Below, in pieces: positions 34,175-42,490 of a stretch of DNA of 45,136 nucleotides. Made by a program: the position numbers and the translations under genes. The stretch spans positions 1 to 45,136 of the forward strand of contig CAKQSV010000013.1 of the NCBI GenBank assembly GCA_934273635.1, in the 5' to 3' direction. Numbering within the stretch: position 1 is the first letter of the stretch; each line of letters opens with the position of its first letter. The notes under the pieces are model-generated. The model made no database searches. It worked only from the letters and a program-made list of their open reading frames with translations, and was not told the origin of the DNA. The DNA is from an uncultured Alphaproteobacteria bacterium. Lineage in GTDB: Bacteria; Pseudomonadota; Alphaproteobacteria; RF32; CAG-239.

Positions 34175-34210
34175 AAAAACCCCTCCTCACCGTCAGTCGG
34201 TAAGAAGGGG
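34175..34210 (-). terminator. bamA terminator
   Basis: A 13-bp stem with two G-U pairs (34180-34192 with 34198-34210), loop of five bases, then five T residues on the minus strand. It closes the pyrH-to-bamA run. The ~90 bases between it and the RNA promoter (34085-34174) are pyrimidine-rich and show no gene. Confidence 0.8.
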
Positions 34211-34237
34211 CTGCTTTTTCATCACTTCCGAAATATT

Positions 34238-36496
34238 TTAGAGTTTAGAACCAAAGTTCAAACGGAATACCTCGGTTTCATCGTATTTCTCCTTAACAAT
34301 CGGGAACGCGATGTCAATATCAATTTGTCCCATCGGCGACAACCATTGGAAACCAAAACCGGTTGATACACGCGGCGAGCTTGAATACTCAACATACTTC
34401 GTATCAATATTATCCGGTTTGCCCAAGGCGCCGACATCAACAAAGGTACGACCGCGAACGCCCAACTCGTCCAACCCGATTGGGAACTGGAACTCAGCAC
34501 CCGAATATACCATCCAGTTACCACCCAACGCGTCTTTGGTATATTTATCACGGGCACCGATACCGGCGTATTCAAAACCACGCATCGTCGAGCCGCCCAA
34601 ATAATAACGGTGAGCCAAACGAACATCCTTGCCGTCATAACCGGTGATATATCCACCGTTTGCAAAGAACTTAAAGGTATAGTAGTCTGAAATTGTGTAA
34701 TATTTATAAGCTTTGGCGTCAAACTTAACATAGCGCTCATCGCCGCCCAAGCCTGAAATATCATTACCAAACGACAGGTAGTAGCCATCACGCGGATTAA
34801 CCTTGCTGTCTCGTTTGTCATAAACCGTAGTCTGACCGATAGCCGAGTTGGTATAATTACCCTCTTCAGCCTTAATATAACGAGAAGCGTCATGAGCCAC
34901 ATTGCTGATTTTATCTTCGCTCAACGTATAGCGAACATACTGCGCCAAATCATCGGTGTAGTTCCAGCCCAAACGCAAACGACCGCCGGTCGTCTCGCTG
35001 TCATAAGAACCCTCATCCTGATAATCGGTCTCGGTTCTGAACAAATCAACACCTGCGCTCAATGGTCTGCCCATAAAGTAAGGCTCCGTAAAGCTCAAGT
35101 CATATTCTGACGTACGTTGCGAAATCGCCACATCTGCGCTCAACTTTTGACCTTTACCTTGGAAGTTGTTTTCAGCCACGCCCACACGCGCCAAAGCACC
35201 GTTCACGGTTGAATATCCCACGCCGACATTGAACGCGCCGGTTGACTTTTCAGTCACATCAACGTTCAAATTAGCCTTGTTGGCATCATCTGTCGGCTCG
35301 GTTGAAATATCAACCTTGCTAAAGTAGTCCAAAGCCTCGATGTTACGGCGCGAAGCCTTAATCTTAGAGGCATTGAACGCATCGCCCTCATCCAAACGGA
35401 ACTCACGACGAATAACCTCATCTTCCGTACGGGTATTGCCGGTAATATTAATCTTGTCAATGAACAGACGTTGTCCTTCGGTAATGTCAAATGTCACCTC
35501 AACATCGCCGGTCTGGGTATTTTTGTTCAACACCGAGTTAACCTCGACAAACGCAATCCCCTGACGCCCCAAAGCCTCGGTAATCGCCAACACCGACTTA
35601 TCAACCTTGTCAGCGTTATACCACTCGCCGGTCGAAACCAAAACTTCAGGATACAACGTTTCAACATCAACACCGCTCAAAGCTGACGCAATATTTACAT
35701 TGCTGATTTTATAGCGAGGACCTTCATCAATAACATAAGTTAAAACAAACGACTTTTTATCCGAGCTCAACTCCGCCACAGCGGTCGAAACTCTAAAGTC
35801 GGCATAACCGTGGTTGGTGTAAAAACGGCGCAACAGCTCCTTATCATAGTTGGTCTTTTCGGGGTCATAGTTCTCTGAAGACGAGAAAATACGATACCAA
35901 CGGCTCTCTTTGCTCATAATCTCGGATTGTAGCTCGCTGTCCGAAAAATGCTTATTGCCCACAAAGCTGATCTTATCAATAGTTGCGTCCGGTCCCTCAG
36001 TGATTTCAAAAATCAAATCAACACGGTTTTGATCACGTTTAATGATTTTCGGCTCCACAACGGCAGAATAACGACCGGTTCTGCGATAAACATCAACGAT
36101 TCGCTGTGCGTCTTGCTGAACTTTAGCCACGCTGTAAATCGCGCCTGCATTTAACTGCAACTCTTTTTCGAGCACGCTGTCTTCCAACTTGTCGTTGCCT
36201 TCAAAATAACGCTTATTGATAATCGGGTTTTCTGTCACCTTAACCAACAACACGCCATCCCCCAACATATCCAAAGAGACGTTAGCGAACAATCCCGTCG
36301 CATACAAACGCTTCAACGCCGTATCAATATCCAATTGCGATACATTTTGTCCGGACTCAATTTCCAGATACGCGGCCACAGTCTCAGGCTCAACTCTTTG
36401 CAAACCATGAATTTGCACATCCTTAACCACGGCGGCTTGAGCCTCGCATACCGTCAACACCCCTACCGTCAAAGCTGCTGCATTAATATATTTCAT
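34238..36496 (-). CDS. bamA: Outer membrane protein assembly factor BamA
   Basis: BamA is the core of the machine that inserts beta-barrel proteins into the outer membrane. The 752 residues start with a signal peptide (cleaved near EAQA, residue 21), followed by five POTRA domains (~22-420; examples VVKDVQIHGLQRVEPETV and LFIDKINITGNTRTEDEVIRREF) and the 16-strand barrel (~440-752, with YLGGSTMRGFEYAGIG and GLDELGVRGRTFVDVG). The final residue is Leu (LNFGSKL), where most relatives end in Phe or Trp, the usual barrel-recognition signal. It follows rseP by 24 bases. Confidence 0.95.
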   Translation of the reverse strand: MKYINAAALTVGVLTVCEAQAAVVKDVQIHGLQRVEPETVAAYLEIESGQNVSQLDIDTALKRLYATGLFANVSLDMLGDGVLLVKVTENPIINKRYFEGNDKLEDSVLEKELQLNAGAIYSVAKVQQDAQRIVDVYRRTGRYSAVVEPKIIKRDQNRVDLIFEITEGPDATIDKISFVGNKHFSDSELQSEIMSKESRWYRIFSSSENYDPEKTNYDKELLRRFYTNHGYADFRVSTAVAELSSDKKSFVLTYVIDEGPRYKISNVNIASALSGVDVETLYPEVLVSTGEWYNADKVDKSVLAITEALGRQGIAFVEVNSVLNKNTQTGDVEVTFDITEGQRLFIDKINITGNTRTEDEVIRREFRLDEGDAFNASKIKASRRNIEALDYFSKVDISTEPTDDANKANLNVDVTEKSTGAFNVGVGYSTVNGALARVGVAENNFQGKGQKLSADVAISQRTSEYDLSFTEPYFMGRPLSAGVDLFRTETDYQDEGSYDSETTGGRLRLGWNYTDDLAQYVRYTLSEDKISNVAHDASRYIKAEEGNYTNSAIGQTTVYDKRDSKVNPRDGYYLSFGNDISGLGGDERYVKFDAKAYKYYTISDYYTFKFFANGGYITGYDGKDVRLAHRYYLGGSTMRGFEYAGIGARDKYTKDALGGNWMVYSGAEFQFPIGLDELGVRGRTFVDVGALGKPDNIDTKYVEYSSSPRVSTGFGFQWLSPMGQIDIDIAFPIVKEKYDETEVFRLNFGSKL

Positions 36497-36520
36497 CTGC
36501 TATTGTCCTCTATCAAATCT

Positions 36521-37657
36521 CTACACAAACCAACGGTTGAAAAGTCTAACCACATCGTTCCAAGTGGCAAAAACCATCAGCAACAGCAACAAACTAAAAC
36601 CTATTTTGAACAATACGTCTTTAACTTTGTTGTTCATCTCGCGACCGGTTATAATTTCTAACAGAAAAATCACCACATGTCCACCATCTAATACAGGAAT
36701 TGGAAATAAATTTATCAATCCCAAATTAATCGACAGCAAAGCCATAAACATCACGAAGTCGAGCCAGCCGTATTTTTTGGTAATATCCCCCGACATTTCG
36801 GCAATACGAATAATACCGCCGAGTTCTTCACTGCTGCGGGTACCGCTAATCATCTGCCCGATACCGCGCATTGTCGCTTCTGTCACGGACCATGTTTGGC
36901 GACAAGCCTCGCCAACCGCTTGAGCAATACTCATCTCTTGATAAGCCACCTCAACGCGATTGACTGATTTTATACCGAGCATCCGTTGTTTCACGGCCGA
37001 CTGCCCTTCCGGCGCATACTCCAACTCAGTCACCGGAAAAGACAACAATATTTTTTTACCATCACGCAACAACTCAACATGAGCCATGTTACCATCGTCA
37101 ATCAAAGCCACTTCTTTGCGAATATCATCAAACGAGGTGATAGCGCTGCCGTTAATTGTAACAATGCGGTCACCCGCCTCAATACCGGCTTTTTCAGCGG
37201 CGCCGCCTTCAATAATACCGCCCACGATCGGAGGAAAAACAATTTTGCCCAAGCTGGCAAAGATCACCGCAAACACCACAATCGCAAACAGATAGTTTGC
37301 CCCTGGGCCTGCCAACACAATCGCGAGTTTTTTAAACGGATTCTGAAACGGAAACGCCTTTTTTTTCTGTTCTTCACTCAGCTCCGAGACTTTTTCATCC
37401 ACACCGGCCGAAGCGCCGTCCGCGTCGCCCAAAAACTGACAATATCCGCCCAACGGAATAGCCGAAAGTTTCCACTCTGTGCCATATTTATCTTTCCGGC
37501 TCCATAGTGTTTTGCCAAAACCGATAGAAAAAGCATCAACCTGAACACCGCACACCCGAGCCACAATAAAATGCCCAAACTCGTGCACAAAAACCAAAAT
37601 TCCTAAAAGAACAATAAACGGAACAATATAATAAGCCGTATCAACAATCCAACTCAT
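36521..37657 (-). CDS. rseP: Site-2 intramembrane metalloprotease RseP
   Basis: This zinc protease cleaves membrane-bound anti-sigma factors and leftover signal peptides within the inner membrane. The 378 residues have HEFGH (25-29) in the first helix as the zinc site, a periplasmic PDZ domain (~125-215, with AGIEAGDRIVTINGSAI), and the second signature FPIPVLDGGH (Asp325) before two final helices. Only one PDZ domain is evident, where E. coli RseP has two. It is in the run uppS-cdsA-rseP-bamA. Confidence 0.93.
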   Translation of the reverse strand: MSWIVDTAYYIVPFIVLLGILVFVHEFGHFIVARVCGVQVDAFSIGFGKTLWSRKDKYGTEWKLSAIPLGGYCQFLGDADGASAGVDEKVSELSEEQKKKAFPFQNPFKKLAIVLAGPGANYLFAIVVFAVIFASLGKIVFPPIVGGIIEGGAAEKAGIEAGDRIVTINGSAITSFDDIRKEVALIDDGNMAHVELLRDGKKILLSFPVTELEYAPEGQSAVKQRMLGIKSVNRVEVAYQEMSIAQAVGEACRQTWSVTEATMRGIGQMISGTRSSEELGGIIRIAEMSGDITKKYGWLDFVMFMALLSINLGLINLFPIPVLDGGHVVIFLLEIITGREMNNKVKDVLFKIGFSLLLLLMVFATWNDVVRLFNRWFV

Positions 37658-37675
37658 TGGTTTTCACCCATCCCA

Positions 37676-38455
37676 CTAAATAATAAAAAACAAAAAGATA
37701 GCCAACACAAACGGCGCCGAGAAAATCAGCCCGTCCACACGGTCAAAAATTCCGCCGTGCCCCGGAATCAGGTTGCTGGAATCCTTAACGTTCAAATAGC
37801 GCTTAACCTTAGATTCCAACAAATCGCCGCATTGCGACACAACCGCCAAAACCGCGCCCAAGACCATAAACTCGGCATAAGCACCGCGATTGAAAAAATA
37901 AGCCGTTGCCGCACTGGTCAGCATGGCGAACAGCATACCGCCCAACAGCCCCGACCAAGTTTTGTTCGGACTGATAGACGGCGCCAATTTTGGACCTTTG
38001 AGCGTGCTGCCAACCACATAACCGCCAATATCAACACTCCAAACCGCCAACACGAACCACAGGGTGATGACCTCACCAAACAGCACATACAACCACACCA
38101 AAGACCCCATACCCAAAACAATATAAGGCACGCCGCACGTCAGCAACCGGCGGTGTTCCTCGTCTTTGGCCTTATACCATACAAAAAGCATAGTGCCGCC
38201 CATAATTGCCAAAGAATACCCTACATTGGCATAAAAAATTGCGCAAACAGAAGCCGACAAATACGCCACGGTATAAACCGCGTTCTTCTTGTTAGGCACC
38301 ATAGACGCCCACTCCCAAGACAAAAGCGCGCTGACAATCACCGCCAACAAAGCCAACGTATTCCAACCGTCGACGATTGCGCCCAGCACCACCGGCGCCA
38401 AAACTACCGTTGATACCACTCTTTTGATTAGAGAAATGCGTTTAGACTTTTCCAT
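37676..38455 (-). CDS. cdsA: Phosphatidate cytidylyltransferase
   Basis: CdsA makes CDP-diacylglycerol, the common precursor of phospholipids, from phosphatidate and CTP in the inner membrane. The 259 residues contain about seven helices and the CDS signature near the C-terminus: SPNKTWSGLLGG (~162), GDLLESKVKRYLNVKDSS and IPGHGGIFDRVDGL. Its start overlaps the uppS end by 14 bases, and rseP follows after 18. dxr, often placed between cdsA and rseP, is absent here. Confidence 0.94.
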   Translation of the reverse strand: MEKSKRISLIKRVVSTVVLAPVVLGAIVDGWNTLALLAVIVSALLSWEWASMVPNKKNAVYTVAYLSASVCAIFYANVGYSLAIMGGTMLFVWYKAKDEEHRRLLTCGVPYIVLGMGSLVWLYVLFGEVITLWFVLAVWSVDIGGYVVGSTLKGPKLAPSISPNKTWSGLLGGMLFAMLTSAATAYFFNRGAYAEFMVLGAVLAVVSQCGDLLESKVKRYLNVKDSSNLIPGHGGIFDRVDGLIFSAPFVLAIFLFFII

Positions 38456-39149
38456 ATCGTCTCTCCCTTGTTTTATACTCAGCCATAATTTGTTTCAGAT
38501 GTTCCGGCGTAAAATCAGGCCATAACACATCCGTAAAAGCCAATTCGCTATACGCCAGTTGCCAAAGCAAATAGTTGCTGAGACGTTGCTCGCCGCTGGT
38601 TCTAATCAACAAATCTGGATTAGGAATACCCTTGGTGTAGAGCATATCCGAAAACAGATTAATATCAATATCCTCAAGCGAAATATCACCATTTTTTACA
38701 CGTTCGGCAGTTTTTTTGACCGCGGAGATAATCTCTTGACGAGAACCATAGCTCAGCGCAATGCATAATGTCATCTTGTCAAAATCTTTGGTATCGTCCT
38801 CCAACGCCGCCATCGCCTGACGAATATCCTCGTCCAGCATCTCGCGCTCGCCGATAAAACGAATTTTCACCCGATTTTCCTTAATCTCCCGCAAATCGTT
38901 TTTCAGATATTGCCGAAGCAAATTCATCAGATAACTAACCTCGTCTTCGCCACGTTGCCAATTTTCGGTCGAAAAAGCATACAGAGTCAAAAACTTAACG
39001 CCTTCGTCAGCCGCGGCTCGAGTAATGGTTTTCACCACCTCGGCGCCTTTTTTGTGCCCCATAAAACGCGGCAAACCGCGCCGTGTTGCCCACCGACCGT
39101 TTCCATCCATAATAATGGCAATATGCTCTAATTTATTGTCCTTAGTCAA
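38442..39149 (-). CDS. uppS: Undecaprenyl diphosphate synthase
   Basis: UppS extends farnesyl diphosphate with eight isoprene units to make the C55 carrier used for peptidoglycan and O-polysaccharide. It is a cis-prenyltransferase of 235 residues: IIMDGNGRWA (Asp15, the Mg/diphosphate site), GHKKGAE, FLTLYAFSTENW, and the C-terminal PDLLIRTSGEQRLSNYLLWQLAY region. Its 3' end is translationally coupled to cdsA. Confidence 0.95.
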   Translation of the reverse strand: MTKDNKLEHIAIIMDGNGRWATRRGLPRFMGHKKGAEVVKTITRAAADEGVKFLTLYAFSTENWQRGEDEVSYLMNLLRQYLKNDLREIKENRVKIRFIGEREMLDEDIRQAMAALEDDTKDFDKMTLCIALSYGSRQEIISAVKKTAERVKNGDISLEDIDINLFSDMLYTKGIPNPDLLIRTSGEQRLSNYLLWQLAYSELAFTDVLWPDFTPEHLKQIMAEYKTRERRYGKV

Positions 39150-39242
39150 AACTCATACCTTAATATTTCGCCAATCACGATGAGCCGCGCCCAACACGCG
39201 ACCCACCCGAGACATACTCACTTTTTTTTTACGATAAATACC

Positions 39243-39806
39243 TTAAACCTGAAGAATATCTTTTTCTTTAGCGGCAAACATCTCGTCAATTTTTTTGATT
39301 GACTCGTCCGTCAACTTTTGAATTTCGTTCTCAAATCTTTTTTCCTCGTCCTCAGAAATCAGATTATCTTTCTTCAGTTTTTTAATTCCATCAAGTCCGT
39401 CACGACGAATATTACGAATAGCCACCTTGTTTTGCTCGGCATACTTGCTGGCAATTTTGACCAATTCTTTACGACGTTCCTCACTAAGCGGCGGAATAGG
39501 AATACGAATCAACTGTCCGTCAGAGGCCGGATTCAAGCCCAAATCAGACTCACGCAAGGCTTTATCAACCGCCTTGGCCAAACTTCTGTCCCACACACTG
39601 ACCGACAACGTGCGCGCGTCCGGCACCGAAATCGTGCCCACCTGAGAGATTGGCGTCATAGAACCGTAAGCGTCAACCATAATGCCATCCAACAAACTGG
39701 CATGGGCGCGCCCTGCTCTCAAACCGCTAAAATCGGTTTTGAGCGATTCCAAAGTCTTATCCATTCTGTTTTTAGTGTCAGATTTAATTTCATTAAAATC
39801 AGCCAT
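39243..39806 (-). CDS. frr: Ribosome recycling factor
   Basis: Frr splits the post-termination ribosome together with EF-G. The 187 residues match the family, with FSGLRAGRAHASLLDGI (~25-42), VWDRSLAKAVDKALRESDLGLNP (partial family signature) and PIPPLSEERRKELVK. The start overlaps the pyrH stop by eight bases. A 93-base gap, with no gene visible, separates it from uppS. Confidence 0.95.
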   Translation of the reverse strand: MADFNEIKSDTKNRMDKTLESLKTDFSGLRAGRAHASLLDGIMVDAYGSMTPISQVGTISVPDARTLSVSVWDRSLAKAVDKALRESDLGLNPASDGQLIRIPIPPLSEERRKELVKIASKYAEQNKVAIRNIRRDGLDGIKKLKKDNLISEDEEKRFENEIQKLTDESIKKIDEMFAAKEKDILQV

Positions 39807-40533
39807 TATTTACCTCATTATTGATTATTGTAAAATTTCCTTTTCCGCAGACGGCCTGCATCAAAGCGTCTTCCCCGCGCTGAGCAAACACCACAATCGG
39901 AATATTGTTTTCCTGCGCCAAAGCCACCGCCGTCATATCCATCACCTGCAAATGATTATTGATGACCGTGTTATAATTGATAACCTCAAACCTTTTGGCA
40001 GAAACGTTTTTCCGCGGATCATCATCATAAACCCCGTCAACCTGCGTGGCTTTCATCAAAACATCGCATTGCATTTCCGCCGCGCGCAAAGCCGCGCCGG
40101 TATCGGTCGTAAAATACGGATTACCGGTGCCGCCGGCAAAAATCACCACTCTCTTTTTAGCCAAATGTTTCAAAGCGCGACGATACATATATGGCTCGCA
40201 AACTTCGGGAATAGACAACCCCGACAACACACGAGCGTCGACGCCGTGTTGCTCCAACGCGTTTTGCATACACAGCGCGTTCATCACCGTTGCCAACATC
40301 CCGACCTGATCAGCCACCGTGCGGTTCATACCCTTAGACGCCTCTTTCGCGCCGCGAAAGATATTGCCGCCGCCGATAACCAAACAAACTTCCACACCGG
40401 CATCGCTCACTTTTTTAATCTGTTGCGCCAACGAACTCAACACTTCCGGCGACATCCCGAACTGACGGTCACCCATCAGTCCCTCGCCCGAAAGCTTCAA
40501 CAAAATCCTTTTATAAAGCGGCTTCATAATCAT
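39799..40533 (-). CDS. pyrH: UMP kinase
   Basis: PyrH phosphorylates UMP to UDP. The 244 residues of the amino-acid-kinase fold show LLKLSGEGLMG (~10-21), VCLVIGGGNIFRG, DQVGMLATVMNAL and GNPYFTTDTGAALRAAEM. It heads the run pyrH-frr-uppS-cdsA-rseP-bamA. rpsB and tsf, which often stand upstream in proteobacteria, are not here; plsY lies divergently instead. Confidence 0.95.
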   Translation of the reverse strand: MIMKPLYKRILLKLSGEGLMGDRQFGMSPEVLSSLAQQIKKVSDAGVEVCLVIGGGNIFRGAKEASKGMNRTVADQVGMLATVMNALCMQNALEQHGVDARVLSGLSIPEVCEPYMYRRALKHLAKKRVVIFAGGTGNPYFTTDTGAALRAAEMQCDVLMKATQVDGVYDDDPRKNVSAKRFEVINYNTVINNHLQVMDMTAVALAQENNIPIVVFAQRGEDALMQAVCGKGNFTIINNEVNNG

Positions 40534-40713
40534 AACCTTAAAATTGCAATTTTGTTCATATTAAACAATTTTCCGTTTTTGTCACCTATATTTTAAACTT
40601 TTTCGCAAATTTTTGCAGGCATGCACAAGCCCAAAATTTTTGAGTTGCAAAAAAGCGGCAATCCGTTTACAAAATAGAAAATGTTTTAAAATCCAACAGA
40701 TAGGCAAACAACA
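40534..40713. promoter_or_regulatory. Divergent promoter region, pyrH / plsY
   Basis: A 180-base AT-rich gap without a gene. Candidate signals: on the plus strand TTGCAA-17-TACAAA (about 40643-40675) for plsY, and on the minus strand CTGCAA-17-TAAAAT (about 40592-40620) for pyrH. Both are weak matches. Confidence 0.3.
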
Positions 40714-41355
40714 ATGAGTATTGGTTTAATTTTTGCCGCCTGCGCGCTGGGCGGCTACCTCCTCGGATCAATTCCTTTCGGTCTGGTTTTGACCAGAATG
40801 TGCGGCTTGGGCGATATTCGCAAAATCGGCTCAGGCAACATCGGCGCTACTAATGTTTTGCGCACCGGTCGCAAAGACTTGGCGCTTCTTACCGTTATTC
40901 TTGACGCCTCCAAAGCCGGTATCGCCGCGTTTATCGCCGAAAGCCTTGTCCGCAGCAATGATATGGTCTTGTTCGGCATTTTCACCCAAACCAATATTGT
41001 CGCCGGTCTCATTGCCGGAACCTGCGGCATTTTAGGACATAACTTTCCGATTTGGCTCAAATTCAAGGGCGGCAAAGGCGTCTCCTCGACTTTTGGTTTT
41101 ATTTTGGCAACGTCGCCTCAAATCGCCCTGTTGGCGTTTTTCACATGGTTGATTGTGGCGTTTGTGAGCCGTTATTCCTCTTTGTCGGCAATCACCGCCG
41201 CCGTGCTCACCCCGATTTATGCTTTTTTCCTGACTGAGCCGATTTACTGCATTTTTTACACGGCCATGGCTCTTTTAGTGCTTTATCGCCACCACGCCAA
41301 CATTGCGCGGCTAATTCAAGGCAAAGAGAGCAAAATTAGTTTTAAAAAGAAATAG
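40714..41355 (+). CDS. plsY: Glycerol-3-phosphate acyltransferase PlsY
   Basis: PlsY puts the first acyl chain on glycerol-3-phosphate, using acyl-phosphate, at the inner membrane. The 213 residues contain five helices and the three PlsY motifs: YLLGSIPFGLVLTR (~10-23), GSGNIGATNVLRT (~36-48), and the HNFPIWLKFKGGKGVST-type block (GHNFPIWLKFKGGKGVSS). It is followed after three bases by dprA, so the two share a message. Confidence 0.95.
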   Translation: MSIGLIFAACALGGYLLGSIPFGLVLTRMCGLGDIRKIGSGNIGATNVLRTGRKDLALLTVILDASKAGIAAFIAESLVRSNDMVLFGIFTQTNIVAGLIAGTCGILGHNFPIWLKFKGGKGVSSTFGFILATSPQIALLAFFTWLIVAFVSRYSSLSAITAAVLTPIYAFFLTEPIYCIFYTAMALLVLYRHHANIARLIQGKESKISFKKK

Positions 41356-41358
41356 TTA

Positions 41359-42477
41359 ATGACTTTAGAGAAAGAAATACTTGATTATTTACAGCTGATT
41401 AACACGGATGGTATCGGCCCCAAAACTTTCTCTCAATTAACCGAACGTTTCGGCTCGGCGGCTGACGCTTTGTCACAACTTCCGCCCCGTTATCGGGCTT
41501 GTGACCGCCGCTTTGCCGAGCAAGAATTAGCTTTGGCGCAAAAACTCGGCGTTCATATATTAATTGACACGGATTCCGCCTATCCACAGGCTCTGCGTGC
41601 GGTTGCCGACCACCCGCCTCTGCTTTATGTCAAAGGCAATGTTGAAATTTTAACTCAGACACCGGCATTAGCTGTTGTCGGCTCGCGCAGTGCGTCTATT
41701 AACGGACGCAAACTCGCCTCTAAAATATCATACGACCTCACCAATCAAGGCGTGCTGATTGTCTCCGGTATGGCTCGGGGCATAGATTCCGCGGCACACA
41801 AAGGCGCGTTGTTTGCCTCTGACAACCACGGCGCGACCATAGCCGTGCTCGGCACCGGTGTTGATGTTCCTTATCCGGCTGAAAATCAAAGTTTATATGA
41901 GCAAATCGCCGCGCAAGGTTGTATTGTCTCGGAATTACCTTTGCGCACCACGCCCCAAGCCGCCAATTTTCCGCGTCGCAACCGTATTATCTCGGGCTTA
42001 AGCGCGGGAGTTCTGGTTATTGAGGCAAACCTGCACTCCGGTTCGCTGATAACCGCCTACACCGCCGCCGAGCAAGGTCGAGAAGTTATGGCAATCCCTG
42101 GGTCGCCGCTTGACGGACGTTCGCAGGGCGCCAACAAACTCATCAAAGACGGTGCGTTTTTGGTGGAGGGTGTTGACGATATTATCCCCGTTTTGCAAAG
42201 CGCCGTGCCGCGCCATCGCGTCAGCCGTCCCGCGCCTTGTCAACAGGAGTTGTTCACATCCCCCCTTGACAACACGCCAAAATTAGACAATATACCTGAG
42301 CAAGCGGCGGAAAAAACGTCTATAATTGATTATATCACCGCCGACGGCGTTTACATTGACGAGATTATCGAAACCGCCAATCTCGATTCGGCGGTTGTCG
42401 CCACCGAGTTGCTGGAGTTGGAACTTGAGGGACGGATAATACGTCAGGCGGGTAGTAAAGTAGCACTAATAAAGTAA
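41359..42477 (+). CDS. dprA: DNA processing protein DprA
   Basis: DprA binds incoming single-stranded DNA during natural transformation and loads RecA; it is also present in many bacteria not known to be competent. The 372 residues comprise an N-terminal helical region (~1-70), a Rossmann-fold core with VVGSRSASINGRKLA, SGMARGIDSAAHKGAL, VLGTGVDVPYP and FPRRNRIISGLS (~110-290), and a C-terminal winged-helix domain (~305-372, IIDYITADGVYIDEI). It lies between plsY and topA, 13 bases from topA. Confidence 0.94.
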   Translation: MTLEKEILDYLQLINTDGIGPKTFSQLTERFGSAADALSQLPPRYRACDRRFAEQELALAQKLGVHILIDTDSAYPQALRAVADHPPLLYVKGNVEILTQTPALAVVGSRSASINGRKLASKISYDLTNQGVLIVSGMARGIDSAAHKGALFASDNHGATIAVLGTGVDVPYPAENQSLYEQIAAQGCIVSELPLRTTPQAANFPRRNRIISGLSAGVLVIEANLHSGSLITAYTAAEQGREVMAIPGSPLDGRSQGANKLIKDGAFLVEGVDDIIPVLQSAVPRHRVSRPAPCQQELFTSPLDNTPKLDNIPEQAAEKTSIIDYITADGVYIDEIIETANLDSAVVATELLELELEGRIIRQAGSKVALIK

Positions 42478-42490
42478 TGGAAGCATAAAT

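Noticed and set aside
33994..34176. Minus-strand 60-codon frame starting MCAREIMH
   Set aside because: It crosses the bamA terminator, the polypyrimidine stretch and the RNA promoter, has a low-complexity Arg/Lys/Gly start and no ribosome site.
39682..40596. 304-codon open frame on the plus strand
   Set aside because: It is antisense to pyrH and frr, both well-supported genes, and has no ribosome site.
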